Shown: in pieces, positions 34,104-43,000 of the stretch | How positions within the stretch are numbered: the first letter of the stretch is position 1 | Layout of the letters: the number at the start of each line of letters is the position of its first letter | Source of the DNA: 13-2-20CM-68-14 sp051955535 | Lineage (GTDB): Bacteria; Actinomycetota; Thermoleophilia; Gaiellales; Gaiellaceae | Length of the DNA stretch: 64,000 bases | NCBI GenBank assembly: GCA_051955535.1 | Contig: JBQCGP010000087.1 | Location: forward strand, 1 to 64,000 | Direction: 5' to 3' | Program-made: the position numbers and the translations under genes | Notes under the pieces: model-generated | What the model was told of the DNA's origin: nothing | The model's database searches: none | Seen by the model: only the letters and a program-made list of their open reading frames with translations

Positions 34104-35716
34104 TGTTTGTCGTCATCGGAATTCTGATCGGCCTTCTCGCAGGGGCGGCGCTGGTCTTCGTCGCTCTCTACGCGTTCACGGGCTCCCGACTCGCGGCCGC
34201 GCGCCGCACACGACAGCTCCTCCTCACCGAGGCTCGCCGCGAGGCAGAGGCGATGCGGCGCGAGGCTCAGATCGAGGCACGCGAGCAGTCGGTGAAGCTG
34301 CGCGCCGAGGTCGAGCAGGAGGTCACCGAGCGACGGGCCGAGATCATCAAGATCGAGGAGCGCGTCCTCGCCAAGGAGGACGAGATCGACCGCAAGCTGA
34401 CCGAGCTCTCGCGGCGCGAGCAGGGCGTTGCCGACCGCGAGACCCACTCGAAGCAGCTCCAGGAAGAGCTGAAGCAGGCGAAGGACGACGAGCTGAAGGA
34501 GCTCGAGCGCGTCTCAGGCATGACGACCAACGAGGCACGTGCGCACCTTCTCAACCGCTCCGAGGAGCTGGTCCGGCACGAGCTCGCCCGCCGAGTCCGG
34601 CAGATGGAGGAGGAGGCCCAGACCGAGGCCAAGCGCCGGGCCCGAAACCTCGTAGCCGATGCACTCCAGCGCGTCGCCGCAAACCACGCCTCGGAGGCAA
34701 CGGTCTCGCTCGTCGAGCTGCCCTCGGACGACATGAAGGGCCGCATCATCGGCCGCGAGGGGCGCAACATCCGCACCCTCGAGCACCTGACCGGCGTCGA
34801 CTTCATCATCGACGACACGCCTCAGGCCGTCGTCCTTTCGTCCTTCGACGGAATCCGGCGCGAGGTCGCCAAGCTGACGCTCGCGAAACTGATCGAGGAC
34901 GGGCGCATCCACCCGGCTCGGATCGAGGAGATGTACTACCAGTCCAAGGCCGAGATCGAGGAGCACATCGTCCATGCGGGCGAGCAGGCGGTGTTCGAGG
35001 CCAACTGCGGCCCGGTTCACGAGGAGCTCGTCAAGATCCTCGGCCGGCTGCGCTTCCGGACGAGCTACGGGCAGAACGTCCTCAAGCACTCGCTCGAGGT
35101 CGTCCACCTGGCCGGGATCATGGCTTCGGAGCTTGACGCGAGCGTCAAGACGGCGCGGCGCGCCGGGCTGCTACACGACCTCGGCAAGGCGCTCACCCAC
35201 GAGATCGAGGGCTCCCACGCCGCGATCTCGGCACAGCTTGCGCGGCGCTACGGCGAGAGCGACGCGGTCGTTCACGCGATCGAGGCGCACCACTATGAGG
35301 TGCAGCCGCAGACCGTCGAGGCCGTCCTGCTGATCGCCGCCGACGCCGTCTCGGCCTCGAGGCCGGGTGCGCGCGGAGAGAGCCTGGAGCACTACATCAA
35401 GCGTCTCGAGGCGCTCGAGGAGCTCGCCGCACACCACGGCGGCGTCGAGAAGGTGTACGCGCTCCAGGCCGGGCGTGAGATCCGCGTGATCGTGAAGCCG
35501 AAGGAGGTCGACGACGACCAGGCCGTCCTGTTGTCGCACGAGATCGCCCGCGAGATCGAGGACCAGCTCGAGTACCCGGGCCAGATCAAGGTGACCGTGA
35601 TCCGGGAGAGCCGGGCAGTCGAAGTCGCCAAGAACACGACCGACGGCGGCCCGACGGACGGGAACGGCGAGCGCGGGCGCGTGTCGAAGCAGGCGCTGGG
35701 CCAGCGGGCAAAGTAG
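34103..35716 (+). CDS. rny: ribonuclease Y
   Basis: A 537-residue membrane-anchored endoribonuclease initiating mRNA decay. It has an N-terminal transmembrane helix (residues 3-27), a long coiled coil (about 30-200), a KH RNA-binding domain with GRIIGREGRNIRTLE (about 212-226) and an HD domain with LLHDLGKALTHEIEGSHA. The length and domain order are standard. The leader is heavily structured and may control translation. It follows recA-recX, as in many actinobacteria and Firmicutes. Confidence 0.96.
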   Translation: MFVVIGILIGLLAGAALVFVALYAFTGSRLAAARRTRQLLLTEARREAEAMRREAQIEAREQSVKLRAEVEQEVTERRAEIIKIEERVLAKEDEIDRKLTELSRREQGVADRETHSKQLQEELKQAKDDELKELERVSGMTTNEARAHLLNRSEELVRHELARRVRQMEEEAQTEAKRRARNLVADALQRVAANHASEATVSLVELPSDDMKGRIIGREGRNIRTLEHLTGVDFIIDDTPQAVVLSSFDGIRREVAKLTLAKLIEDGRIHPARIEEMYYQSKAEIEEHIVHAGEQAVFEANCGPVHEELVKILGRLRFRTSYGQNVLKHSLEVVHLAGIMASELDASVKTARRAGLLHDLGKALTHEIEGSHAAISAQLARRYGESDAVVHAIEAHHYEVQPQTVEAVLLIAADAVSASRPGARGESLEHYIKRLEALEELAAHHGGVEKVYALQAGREIRVIVKPKEVDDDQAVLLSHEIAREIEDQLEYPGQIKVTVIRESRAVEVAKNTTDGGPTDGNGERGRVSKQALGQRAK

Positions 35717-35735
35717 GCGCGCTCACGTAAAGCTT

Positions 35736-35751
35736 CCGGCCGCCTGGCCGG
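35736..35751 (+). terminator. short hairpin after rny
   Basis: CCGGCC and GGCCGG pair around GCCT, 20 bp after the rny stop. The stem is strong but lacks a U-tract; it is a weak terminator candidate. Confidence 0.4.
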
Positions 35752-35785
35752 CACGGCGCTACCATCGCTGGCTTCGGGGGAAGTT

Positions 35786-37132
35786 CTGAGAAGCCGCGTA
35801 TTCGCCCACTTCCTCGCGATCGCCGCGATCGCCTGTTCCGCCGCAGCCGTGCCTCCGTCGCGCGCAGCCGCGCCGGCGGCGTCCTGCGTCCAGGGCGCAC
35901 AGCCCGCCTGGGTCGACTATGCGGACAAGTGGGTGCCGTTCCGGCGGCTCTTCTACCGGTCGGGGCTCGCGGTCGCGCTCGCGCACACTGCGCCTGCCGT
36001 AGCCGCGCGGGGCGGCGGCGCCGAGGTCGCCTACTGGGACATGTCGCTCAAGGACGCCGTCGGGACGCCGGCGCATCCCGCCAACCCGGCAAGGATCGAC
36101 CCTGTCGCCGAGCGGCTTGCGGCCGCAGCAATGAAGGTCACCGCCTGCGGAACGCCGATGGTCGCGCTCAACGAGCTCTTTGGAGCTCAGCTGCGGGCGC
36201 CCTGGAGACGGAGCAACGCCCAGTACAGGGCGAACGTCCTCGAGCTCGTCCGCGCTCTCGCGGCTCGCGGCACTGCGCCGCACCTGCTCATCTCCCAGGC
36301 CGGCTCGACGGCGGGCGCAGGGGGAGCCTGGTGGCGATCGCTTGCCCAGTCGGCGACGATCGTCCGGGAGGTCTACATTCCGGCCCCCGTGCTCGCAGGC
36401 ATGGGCTCGTCCGGCGCCACCGTCTACCTTCGCTTTCAACTCCGGCGCGCCGTCCGGAACTTCACGACGATCGGGATTCCGAGCAACCGGATCGGGGTCG
36501 CGCTGGCATTTCACTCGGGGAAGGGCGGGCGAAACGGCCTGAGGGCGTCTCGCTGGTTCGGCGTCGTCAAACGGGAGGCTCTGGCCGCGCGCCAGGTCGC
36601 GAGCGAGCTCGCGCTCGACTCGGTGTGGTCGTGGGGCTGGGCGCGGTTCGCCGGGATGCCGAAGGACCCGGCTTCCGAGACCGCCGCGTGCGTCTACCTC
36701 TGGGCGCGTGATCCGAGCCTCTGCAACGCGCCGAAGCTTGCCGGAAGCGGCTTCGACAGCTCGCGCGAGCAGCCTGCGGAGACCGGCAGTCGCGTGCGGA
36801 TGCTCGTACTCAGCAGCCGTCATCCGGTGTGGCTCGAGGTCCGTGCCGCGGCCAAGCTGACGGCGCGCGTTGCCTCAGTCCAGGAGCTCGGTCCCGGGGG
36901 CTGGCGGTCCCTGAACCGGATTCTCCTCGCACCGTTCCATCCGCAGCGAATTCGGGTGGCATTGCCGACCGGACGGCACGTGCTTCGTCTCTACGTGGCG
37001 GCCGAAAGCGCCCCGGTGGCGCAGCTGTTTCGACGCAGTCGGTCGCCGTCCGCGTCCATTAGCGACGCACCGGCGGAGCTAGAGTTTCTTTCGTGCGCAG
37101 GTACCACGTCACGACCTTCGGCTGCCAGATGA
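35786..37132 (+). CDS. secreted protein of unknown function, probable CTG start
   Basis: From CTG 35786 the protein has 448 residues and begins with a good signal peptide (LRSRVFAHFLAIAAIACSAAA). GTG at 35849, the first standard start, would delete it. A GGGGGA tract lies 4 bp before the CTG. The mature protein (about 35-290) has alternating alpha/beta character with ALNELFGA (a possible glycosidase-like NE motif), WDMSLKD and SVWSWGWARF, suggestive of a TIM-barrel hydrolase. The final part (about 330-420) is a beta-rich domain. I do not recognise the family. It overlaps miaB by 40 bp at the 3' end. Confidence 0.68.
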   Translation: MRSRVFAHFLAIAAIACSAAAVPPSRAAAPAASCVQGAQPAWVDYADKWVPFRRLFYRSGLAVALAHTAPAVAARGGGAEVAYWDMSLKDAVGTPAHPANPARIDPVAERLAAAAMKVTACGTPMVALNELFGAQLRAPWRRSNAQYRANVLELVRALAARGTAPHLLISQAGSTAGAGGAWWRSLAQSATIVREVYIPAPVLAGMGSSGATVYLRFQLRRAVRNFTTIGIPSNRIGVALAFHSGKGGRNGLRASRWFGVVKREALAARQVASELALDSVWSWGWARFAGMPKDPASETAACVYLWARDPSLCNAPKLAGSGFDSSREQPAETGSRVRMLVLSSRHPVWLEVRAAAKLTARVASVQELGPGGWRSLNRILLAPFHPQRIRVALPTGRHVLRLYVAAESAPVAQLFRRSRSPSASISDAPAELEFLSCAGTTSRPSAAR

Positions 37133-38418
37133 ACGCTCACGACTCGGAGCGCATCAAGGGCATGCTCGAGGAGCTCGGGCTCGGCGAGGCCTCCGCGCAG
37201 GAGGAGGCCGACGTGATCGTCTTCAACACCTGCACGATCCGGGAGAAGCCTGACCAGCGCTTCGCCGCGCACCTGGCGCAGGCGAAGGCCCTGAAGTCGC
37301 GCGACCCCGAGAAGGTGATCGCGGTCGGCGGCTGTTACGCCGAGGCGCAGCGTGAGCGCCTGTTCGAGCTCTACCCGGACGTCGACATCGCCTTCGGGCC
37401 GGGCTCGATCGCTCACCTCGGCGATTGGGTCGGGGCCGGCGGTCTCGGTGTGGAGCGCGGACGCTTCGGGCTCGACGAGCGCGGCTTCGCCGGGAACCTG
37501 CCGATGCACCGCGAGCGGGCGTTCCAAGCATGGGTGCAGATTTCGATGGGCTGCAACTCCAAGTGCGCCTACTGCATCGTCCCGTCGGTGCGCGGCCGGG
37601 AGCAGAGCCGGCGGCCGGGCGAGGTCCTCGCCGAGGTCGAGCGGCTCGCCCGCGACGGCGTCCACGAGATCACCCTGCTCGGCCAGAACGTCAACTCGTA
37701 CGGCCGCGACCTACTGCCTGACATCCACACCGACTTCGGCGAGCTGCTGCGCGCCTGCGACGCCGTGGACGGGATCGAGCGGATCCGGTTCACGAGCCCG
37801 CACCCGAAGGACTTCCGCCGGCCGGTGATCGAAGCGATGGCCGAGTGCGCCTCCGTGTGCGAGCACGCGCACCTCCCGCTCCAGTCGGGTTCGACGCGGA
37901 TCCTGAAGGCGATGCGGCGCACTTACAGTCGCGAGCGATATTTCCGCCTCGCCGAGGAGATGCGGGCCGCGATCCCGGATCTCGCCCTTGGCACCGACCT
38001 GATCGTCGGCTTCCCCGGCGAGACCGACGCGGATTTCGAGCAGACGGTCACCGCGGTCGAGGGGATCGGCTACGACAGTGCCTTCACGTTCGTGTTCTCG
38101 CCGCGGCGCGGCACAGAGGCCGCGGAGATGCCAGACCAGGTGCCGGACGAGGTCAAGCACGAGCGGATCGAGCAGCTGATCGAGGTCGTCCAGCGAGTCG
38201 CGGAGGCGCGAAACCGAGAGCGGATCGGGCGTGTCGAAGAGGTGCTGGTGGAAGGCCCGAGCCGGACGGACGAAAGGCTGCTGCGCGGGCGCACGCGCCG
38301 GAACACGACCGTCAACTTCGCGGGCTCGGCGCAGCCTGGTGAGCTCGTTAGCGTCGAGATCGAAGCCGCGACGTCGACGACCCTGCGCGGCACCGCGGTG
38401 GCTGCGGTCGCCGCCTGA
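37093..38418 (+). CDS. miaB: tRNA-2-methylthio-N6-dimethylallyladenosine synthase
   Basis: A 441-residue radical-SAM methylthiotransferase acting on i6A37 of tRNA. The N-terminal UPF0004 cluster ligands are Cys11, Cys47 and Cys81. The radical-SAM CxxxCxxC is Cys154, Cys158 and Cys161 (CNSKCAYC). A C-terminal TRAM domain starts near residue 375. The substrate i6A is made by MiaA (39467). The start is GTG 37093, inside the previous reading frame. Confidence 0.95.
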   Translation: MRRYHVTTFGCQMNAHDSERIKGMLEELGLGEASAQEEADVIVFNTCTIREKPDQRFAAHLAQAKALKSRDPEKVIAVGGCYAEAQRERLFELYPDVDIAFGPGSIAHLGDWVGAGGLGVERGRFGLDERGFAGNLPMHRERAFQAWVQISMGCNSKCAYCIVPSVRGREQSRRPGEVLAEVERLARDGVHEITLLGQNVNSYGRDLLPDIHTDFGELLRACDAVDGIERIRFTSPHPKDFRRPVIEAMAECASVCEHAHLPLQSGSTRILKAMRRTYSRERYFRLAEEMRAAIPDLALGTDLIVGFPGETDADFEQTVTAVEGIGYDSAFTFVFSPRRGTEAAEMPDQVPDEVKHERIEQLIEVVQRVAEARNRERIGRVEEVLVEGPSRTDERLLRGRTRRNTTVNFAGSAQPGELVSVEIEAATSTTLRGTAVAAVAA

Positions 38419-38433
38419 AGCGGCGCAGGCCTG

Positions 38434-39417
38434 TCAGCCCTCGCCGGCCGCCCGCAGGGCGCGGAGGCCGAACACGGCCGGAACGATCGGGAGCCAGAAG
38501 TTGATGATCCGGTAGGCGAGCACCGCCATCACGGCGGCCGCGAGCGGAATCCCTGTCCACATCAGTGCGAACGGCAGCAGCGCCTCGACCGCCCCGGCGC
38601 CCGCGAGCGGCAGCGTCCGCCGCGTCAGCGCGTAGCCGGTCGCGTATCCGACCAGCAACGGACCCACGGCCGGGAAGTGACCCATGTAGGCACGCAGGCA
38701 GAGGGCGAGACAGGCGATGTCGCCGAACCAGTAGATCGCCGTTCCGAGCGGCCCCGCGAAGTGCTCGAGCTTGAGGAAGAGCTGGCGGGTCACGTGGATC
38801 GAGTCGAGCCACTGGGCGACGTGATCTCGCCAGCCGCTGCCTCCGCGCAGCCTGTCGCGCAGGCGAAGGGCTGACAGCGCAAGGATGCCGCCCACCGGAA
38901 CTGCGATCGCCCACGGCATGGTCACCCCGGTTCCGGGTGTCCTGACGTGGTCGAGCAACAACAGGATCGCGACGATGCAGGTCGCGGGAGCGAGCAGGGC
39001 GTACTCGAGCGCGCCAAGGCCAAGCACCCGAACGCGTGCCTCGCGGTCGGAGACCTCCTGGCGGAAGGCGTGGAGGTCGATGGAGAAGCCGCCTCGGGCT
39101 ACGAAGACGCCGAACCCGGTCGCCACGAGCGCGAGTGCGCGCCTATGAGGGAGGCTCGGCCCGTCGTCGACACGCGCCACCTCGCGGTAGGCAAGCACGT
39201 AGCCGACATAGGCGAGCGTCTCCGCGGCGAGCGCGATCGGCAGCCATTCCGCGTCCGCGTGGCGCATGCGCTCTGCGACGGCGCCGAAGCCCGCCGCCCA
39301 GGCGACGCCCACGATCGCCGCGGCCGAGAGGATTGCCCCGAGCGCGACGAAGCCCGCGAGCTCGTGGGGCCCTACCGAGAAGTGGTCGTGCTTGCTGAAG
39401 CGACGCCGAAGCTTCAC
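38434..39417 (-). CDS. lysylphosphatidylglycerol synthase TM-region / flippase-like membrane protein
   Basis: A 327-residue multi-pass protein of the UPF0104/LPG_synthase_TM type with about 8 helices. Motifs include FGVFVARGGFSIDLHAFRQ, GYATGYALTRRTLPLAGAGAVEALLPFAL and a final YRIINFWLPIVPAVFGL. Family members move or modify polar lipids. GTG at 39417 is preferred; ATG at 39468 would overlap the miaA start. It is convergent with miaB, 15 bp apart. Confidence 0.82.
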   Translation of the reverse strand: MKLRRRFSKHDHFSVGPHELAGFVALGAILSAAAIVGVAWAAGFGAVAERMRHADAEWLPIALAAETLAYVGYVLAYREVARVDDGPSLPHRRALALVATGFGVFVARGGFSIDLHAFRQEVSDREARVRVLGLGALEYALLAPATCIVAILLLLDHVRTPGTGVTMPWAIAVPVGGILALSALRLRDRLRGGSGWRDHVAQWLDSIHVTRQLFLKLEHFAGPLGTAIYWFGDIACLALCLRAYMGHFPAVGPLLVGYATGYALTRRTLPLAGAGAVEALLPFALMWTGIPLAAAVMAVLAYRIINFWLPIVPAVFGLRALRAAGEG

Positions 39418-39466
39418 CCAGCGGGTATCGGCAGCCCGACGAGAAGCCAAACACCACAATCGGGGC

Positions 39467-40390
39467 ATGAGCAACGGGTTGGTCCTCGCGATCTTCGGGC
39501 CAACGGCGTCGGGGAAGACGGCCGTCGCGGAGGAGCTGGCCTCCCGTTTCCCCGCCGAGCTCATCTCGGCGGATTCGATGCAGGTCTACCGAGGCCTCCC
39601 GATTCTCACGAACCAACCCGTGACGGCTACGCGTCTCGTCGGTGTATGGGGCCTCGAGCACGAGGCGTCCGTCGCCGAGTACCAGCGGCTCGCACACGCC
39701 GCGATCGACGAGGTCCTCGAGGCCGGCAAGACGCCGATCGTGGTCGGTGGAACCGGCCTGTACCTGCGCGCGGCGCTCTCGTCGCTCGAGCTCCCGCCGG
39801 CGCCGGCCCCAGGACGGCGGGAACACTGGCAGCGGCTCTACGACAGCGTCGGCGCCGAGCGTGCGCACGCATTGCTCGCCGAGCGCGATCCAGCCTCGGC
39901 TGCGTTCGTGCACCCGAACGACCGCCGCCGCGTCGTCCGCGCGTTGGAGTTGACCGATGTCGGACGGTCACTGAAACCCGAGACTGACCGGCTCTGGAGC
40001 GATGAGACGCGGCATCCGACCGTCCTCGTTGGGCTCGATGTGCCACGCGCGGAGCTCCTGAGGCGGATCGAGATACGCACCGAGGCGATGTTCGAAGCCC
40101 GCGTCGAGGACGAGGTGAAGCGCGCGCTCGCTGAGCCAATTTCTGCGACCGCCGGCAAGGCGATGGGCCTCGAGGACATCGCCCTCCTCCCGCGCGAGGA
40201 AGCGATCGGGGCGGTCAACCTGCGGACGCGCCGCTACGCGGCGTACCAGCGCAAGTGGATGCGACGGATCCCGGGCCTTGTTAGCGTCGGCGCCGATCGC
40301 CCCGCCGGGGAGGTCGTCGATGAGATCCTCGAAGTGGTCAGCGCACGGCAACGTCTACCTGCTCGTCGAGGACGAGCGGGTGACGCCTGA
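39467..40390 (+). CDS. miaA: tRNA dimethylallyltransferase
   Basis: A 307-residue enzyme adding dimethylallyl to A37 of tRNA. The P-loop is GPTASGKT (residues 11-18). The catalytic region ELISADSMQVYRGLPILTNQP matches MiaA's DSMQVY motif. GGTGLYLRA and the C-terminal RRYAAYQRKWMRR are typical. It makes the substrate of MiaB. The 3' end overlaps dapF by about 70 bp, an unusually long same-strand overlap. Confidence 0.95.
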   Translation: MSNGLVLAIFGPTASGKTAVAEELASRFPAELISADSMQVYRGLPILTNQPVTATRLVGVWGLEHEASVAEYQRLAHAAIDEVLEAGKTPIVVGGTGLYLRAALSSLELPPAPAPGRREHWQRLYDSVGAERAHALLAERDPASAAFVHPNDRRRVVRALELTDVGRSLKPETDRLWSDETRHPTVLVGLDVPRAELLRRIEIRTEAMFEARVEDEVKRALAEPISATAGKAMGLEDIALLPREEAIGAVNLRTRRYAAYQRKWMRRIPGLVSVGADRPAGEVVDEILEVVSARQRLPARRGRAGDA

Positions 40391-41012
40391 GCGGGCGCGC
40401 GAGCTTTCCTCCGCATACGAGACCGACGGCATCCTCGAAGTTCTGGACGTCCTCGGCGCCGAAGCCGAGATCGCGGTCTGGAACCCGGACGGGTCGCGGG
40501 CAGAGCTGTCGGGAAACGGCACGAGGATCGCCGCGCGGTGGCTGGCCGAGCGCGAAGGCGCCGACGAGGTGCGGATCCGTGTCGGCAAGCGGGTCACGAA
40601 GGCGCGCATCGCCGGCGGCCTCGTCGAGCAAGAGCTCGGTCGTGTCGAGGTCGGCGAACCCGAGGAGGTCGAGGGAATCGAGCTCGTGCCGGTCTCGGTC
40701 GGCAATCCGCACGCGGTCGTCCAGGGTGACCCTGGCGAGATCGGACGGATCGGCCCGCTGCTCGAGCGCCACCCACGCTTCCCGGGCGGAACGAACGTCC
40801 AGATCGCGCATGTCGACGGCCTGGGCCACGTCACCGCCCGCGTCTGGGAGCGCGGTGTGGGGGAGACGAGCTCGTCCGGCACGAGTGCCGTCGCGGTCGC
40901 CGCCGCTCTAAGCGGCGAGGGCAAGACCGAGGTCAGTTTCCCAGGCGGGACGCTGGTGGTTCGAATCAGAGACGGCGAGGCCTACCTCACGGGACCGGCG
41001 GAAGCGCTGTAG
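40320..41012 (+). CDS. DapF (diaminopimelate epimerase) homologue lacking both catalytic cysteines
   Basis: A 230-residue protein with the DapF fold: start MRSSKWSAHGNVYLLVE, GNPHAV, and ERGVGETSSSGTSA. The two active-site Cys of the epimerase are absent. GNGxRC reads SGNGTRIAARW (Ile at the first Cys), and GETxACG reads GETSSSG (Ser at the second). Both were checked codon by codon (atc, tcc). The protein is also shorter than the usual 270-280. The fold and substrate-contact motifs seem kept, so it may bind DAP or catalyse another isomerisation, but classical two-thiol epimerisation is not possible. It overlaps miaA and is convergent with dapE-dapC-dapD across repeat copy 3. Confidence 0.85.
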   Translation: MRSSKWSAHGNVYLLVEDERVTPERARELSSAYETDGILEVLDVLGAEAEIAVWNPDGSRAELSGNGTRIAARWLAEREGADEVRIRVGKRVTKARIAGGLVEQELGRVEVGEPEEVEGIELVPVSVGNPHAVVQGDPGEIGRIGPLLERHPRFPGGTNVQIAHVDGLGHVTARVWERGVGETSSSGTSAVAVAAALSGEGKTEVSFPGGTLVVRIRDGEAYLTGPAEAL

Positions 41013-41017
41013 AAGGA

Positions 41018-41085
41018 GGGCTGTCCCCGCAGGGGGATTGTCCCATTGACGGTTGACGGGACAGACCCCTCCGGGGTCAGTCCCT
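41018..41085. repeat. palindromic GGGACWGTCCC repeat, copy 3 (inverted)
   Basis: A 68-bp copy between the convergent dapF and dapD stops, beginning 5 bp after the dapF stop. Read on the minus strand it shows GGGACTGACCCC, GGGGTCTGTCCC and a GTCAACCGTCAAT spacer, matching copy 2. It may also act as a bidirectional terminator. Confidence 0.83.
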
Positions 41086-41095
41086 GCAATTGCGA

Positions 41096-41854
41096 TTAGC
41101 CGAGTCCGTGCTCGCGAAGCGCCTCGTTCAGGCTGACGCGAAGGTTGGTCGACTCGCTCCGCCAGCCGATGATCAGCGCGCAGGCGAGATTGAACGTCCC
41201 GGCCGGGAACTCCTTTGGCCGCGTACCCGGCACGACGATCGCACGGGGAGGGACGTAGCCGCGATGCTCGGCCGGCTCGGGGCCGGTCACGTCGATCACC
41301 GGGATCGAGGCGCCGAGCGTGACGTGGGGGCCGATCACGGCCTGCTCGCCGACGACGACCCCCTCGACGATCGCTGCGCGCGAGCCGACGAAGGCGCCGT
41401 CCTCCACGATCACCGGCCTCGCGCCCGGAGGCTCGAGCACGCCGCCGATCCCGACGCCTCCGGCAAGGTGGACGTCGGCGCCGATCTGCGCCCCCGAGCC
41501 GACGGTTGCCCAGGTATCCACCATCGTTCTCGGCCCGACCCAGGCGCCGATGTTCACGTAGCTCGGCATCAGCACGACACCCGGGGAGAGGAAGGCGCCG
41601 TACCGCGCCGTCGCCGGCGGGACGACGCGGACTCCGAGTTGCTCGTACCCCTGCTTGAGCGGAATCTTGTCGTGGTACTCGAACGGGCCGACCTCGCGAG
41701 GCTCCATCTTGCGGAGCCGGAAGTACTCGAGGATCGCGCGCTGGGCCTCCTCGTTGACGCGCCAGTCGCCGTCGACGCGCTCGGCGACCCTCGCCTCGCC
41801 GCGGTCGAGCTTGGCGATCAGCTCCTCGACGCGCTCGGGTGAGAGCTCGTTCAC
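41096..41854 (-). CDS. dapD: tetrahydrodipicolinate N-succinyltransferase
   Basis: A 252-residue left-handed beta-helix acyltransferase that succinylates tetrahydrodipicolinate. The region VVLMPSYVNIGAWVG, TMVDTWATVGSGAQIG and HLAGGVGIGGVLEP is close to E. coli DapD, unlike the divergent mycobacterial type. Hexapeptide repeats continue to about residue 200. GTG at 41854 overlaps the dapC stop by 4 bp (GTGA). It is the last gene of a dapE-dapC-dapD operon. Confidence 0.93.
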   Translation of the reverse strand: MNELSPERVEELIAKLDRGEARVAERVDGDWRVNEEAQRAILEYFRLRKMEPREVGPFEYHDKIPLKQGYEQLGVRVVPPATARYGAFLSPGVVLMPSYVNIGAWVGPRTMVDTWATVGSGAQIGADVHLAGGVGIGGVLEPPGARPVIVEDGAFVGSRAAIVEGVVVGEQAVIGPHVTLGASIPVIDVTGPEPAEHRGYVPPRAIVVPGTRPKEFPAGTFNLACALIIGWRSESTNLRVSLNEALREHGLG

Positions 41855-42996
41855 AGCACCCGCTCCAGGATCTCGGCCGCGCGCTCGCACTCGGCCTGCG
41901 TGGGGACGAGCGCGAGCCGCCAGTAGCCGTCGCCGGAGGGCCCGAAGAACGTCCCGGGCGAGACGATCAGGCCGTGCTCGAGAAGTCGTTCCGCAAGCGC
42001 CTCCGAGGTCTCGCCGGCGGGCACCTCGAGCCAGAGGTACATCGTCGCCTCGCTCCCCGTCACGCGAATCCCTGCGCGCGCGAGCGCCGGCATGAGCACC
42101 TGTCGCTTGCGGGCGTAGAGCTCGCGGGTGCGCTCGACGTGCTCTTCGTCGTTCCAGGCGACGACGGACGCGCGCTGGACGAACTCCTGCGGCGCGGTGC
42201 CGACCGACGGCCGGTACTGCTTGAGGGCGCCGATCAGCTCCGGCGAAGCCGCGACGAACCCGGAGCGGTAACCCGTCATCGAGGAGCGCTTGCTCAGAGT
42301 CTGGAAGACGGCGACGCGGGAACGGTCGGCGACCTCGAGAGCGGAGTGGGGCCGATCGTCGAACCAGAGCTCGGTGTACGCCTCGTCGGCGGCGATCAGG
42401 AAGTCGTGCTCGGCGGCCAAAGCGGCCAGGCGCTCGAAGAACTCCGGTCGAGCGACCGCACCCGTCGGGTTGTTCGGGTAGTTGATCCAGATGATCGCCG
42501 TCCGCTCCCAGGTCTCGTCGGCGACTCCGTCGAGGCCGGGCAGGAAGCCGTTCTCCTCGAGCAGCGGCAACCATTCGAACTCCGCGCCGGCAAACAGCGC
42601 GCCGCGCTCGTAGACCGGGTAGCCGGGCTCGGTTGCCAGGACGAGCCGCTTGTCGCTCTCGGGGTCGATCACGACTTGCGCGAGGTGGAAGATCGCCTCC
42701 TTGCTCCCGTAGGTCGGGATTACCTCGTCGGGATCGAGCTCGATGCCGAAGCGGCGCCCGCACCAGGCGGCTGCCGCCGCGCGCAGCTCGGCAAGGCCCT
42801 CGGCCAGCGGGTAGCCCATCAACGGCTCGACGGCGTCGACCAGCGCCTGCCGGATCAGCGGATCGGTCTCTTCGCGCGGGTCGCCCTTGCCGAAGTCGAT
42901 CAGGTCGATCCCTTCGGCGGCGAGTCGCCGCTTCGCCTGCTCGAGACGGACGAACGGATAGGTGCCGGTCGCGGCGAGAACGGGCGAGAGCTGCAT
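41851..42996 (-). CDS. dapC: N-succinyldiaminopimelate aminotransferase (DapC-type)
   Basis: A 381-residue fold-type I PLP aminotransferase. Schiff-base Lys236 lies in TLSKRSSMTGYRSGF. INYPNNPTGA and IAADEAYTEL carry PLP-contact residues. The start MQLSPVLAATGTYPFVRLEQAK is typical of DapC and the related actinobacterial aminotransferases. It converts succinyl-amino-oxopimelate to succinyl-DAP. ATG 42996 lies 5 bp after the dapE stop. Confidence 0.9.
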   Translation of the reverse strand: MQLSPVLAATGTYPFVRLEQAKRRLAAEGIDLIDFGKGDPREETDPLIRQALVDAVEPLMGYPLAEGLAELRAAAAAWCGRRFGIELDPDEVIPTYGSKEAIFHLAQVVIDPESDKRLVLATEPGYPVYERGALFAGAEFEWLPLLEENGFLPGLDGVADETWERTAIIWINYPNNPTGAVARPEFFERLAALAAEHDFLIAADEAYTELWFDDRPHSALEVADRSRVAVFQTLSKRSSMTGYRSGFVAASPELIGALKQYRPSVGTAPQEFVQRASVVAWNDEEHVERTRELYARKRQVLMPALARAGIRVTGSEATMYLWLEVPAGETSEALAERLLEHGLIVSPGTFFGPSGDGYWRLALVPTQAECERAAEILERVL

Positions 42997-43000
42997 CGCG

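Noticed and set aside
41096..42763. Single 555-codon frame suggesting a fused dapD with a long N-terminal extension
   Set aside because: The extension is antisense-like Arg-rich sequence overlapping dapC. DapD homology begins at GTG 41854, which overlaps the dapC stop.
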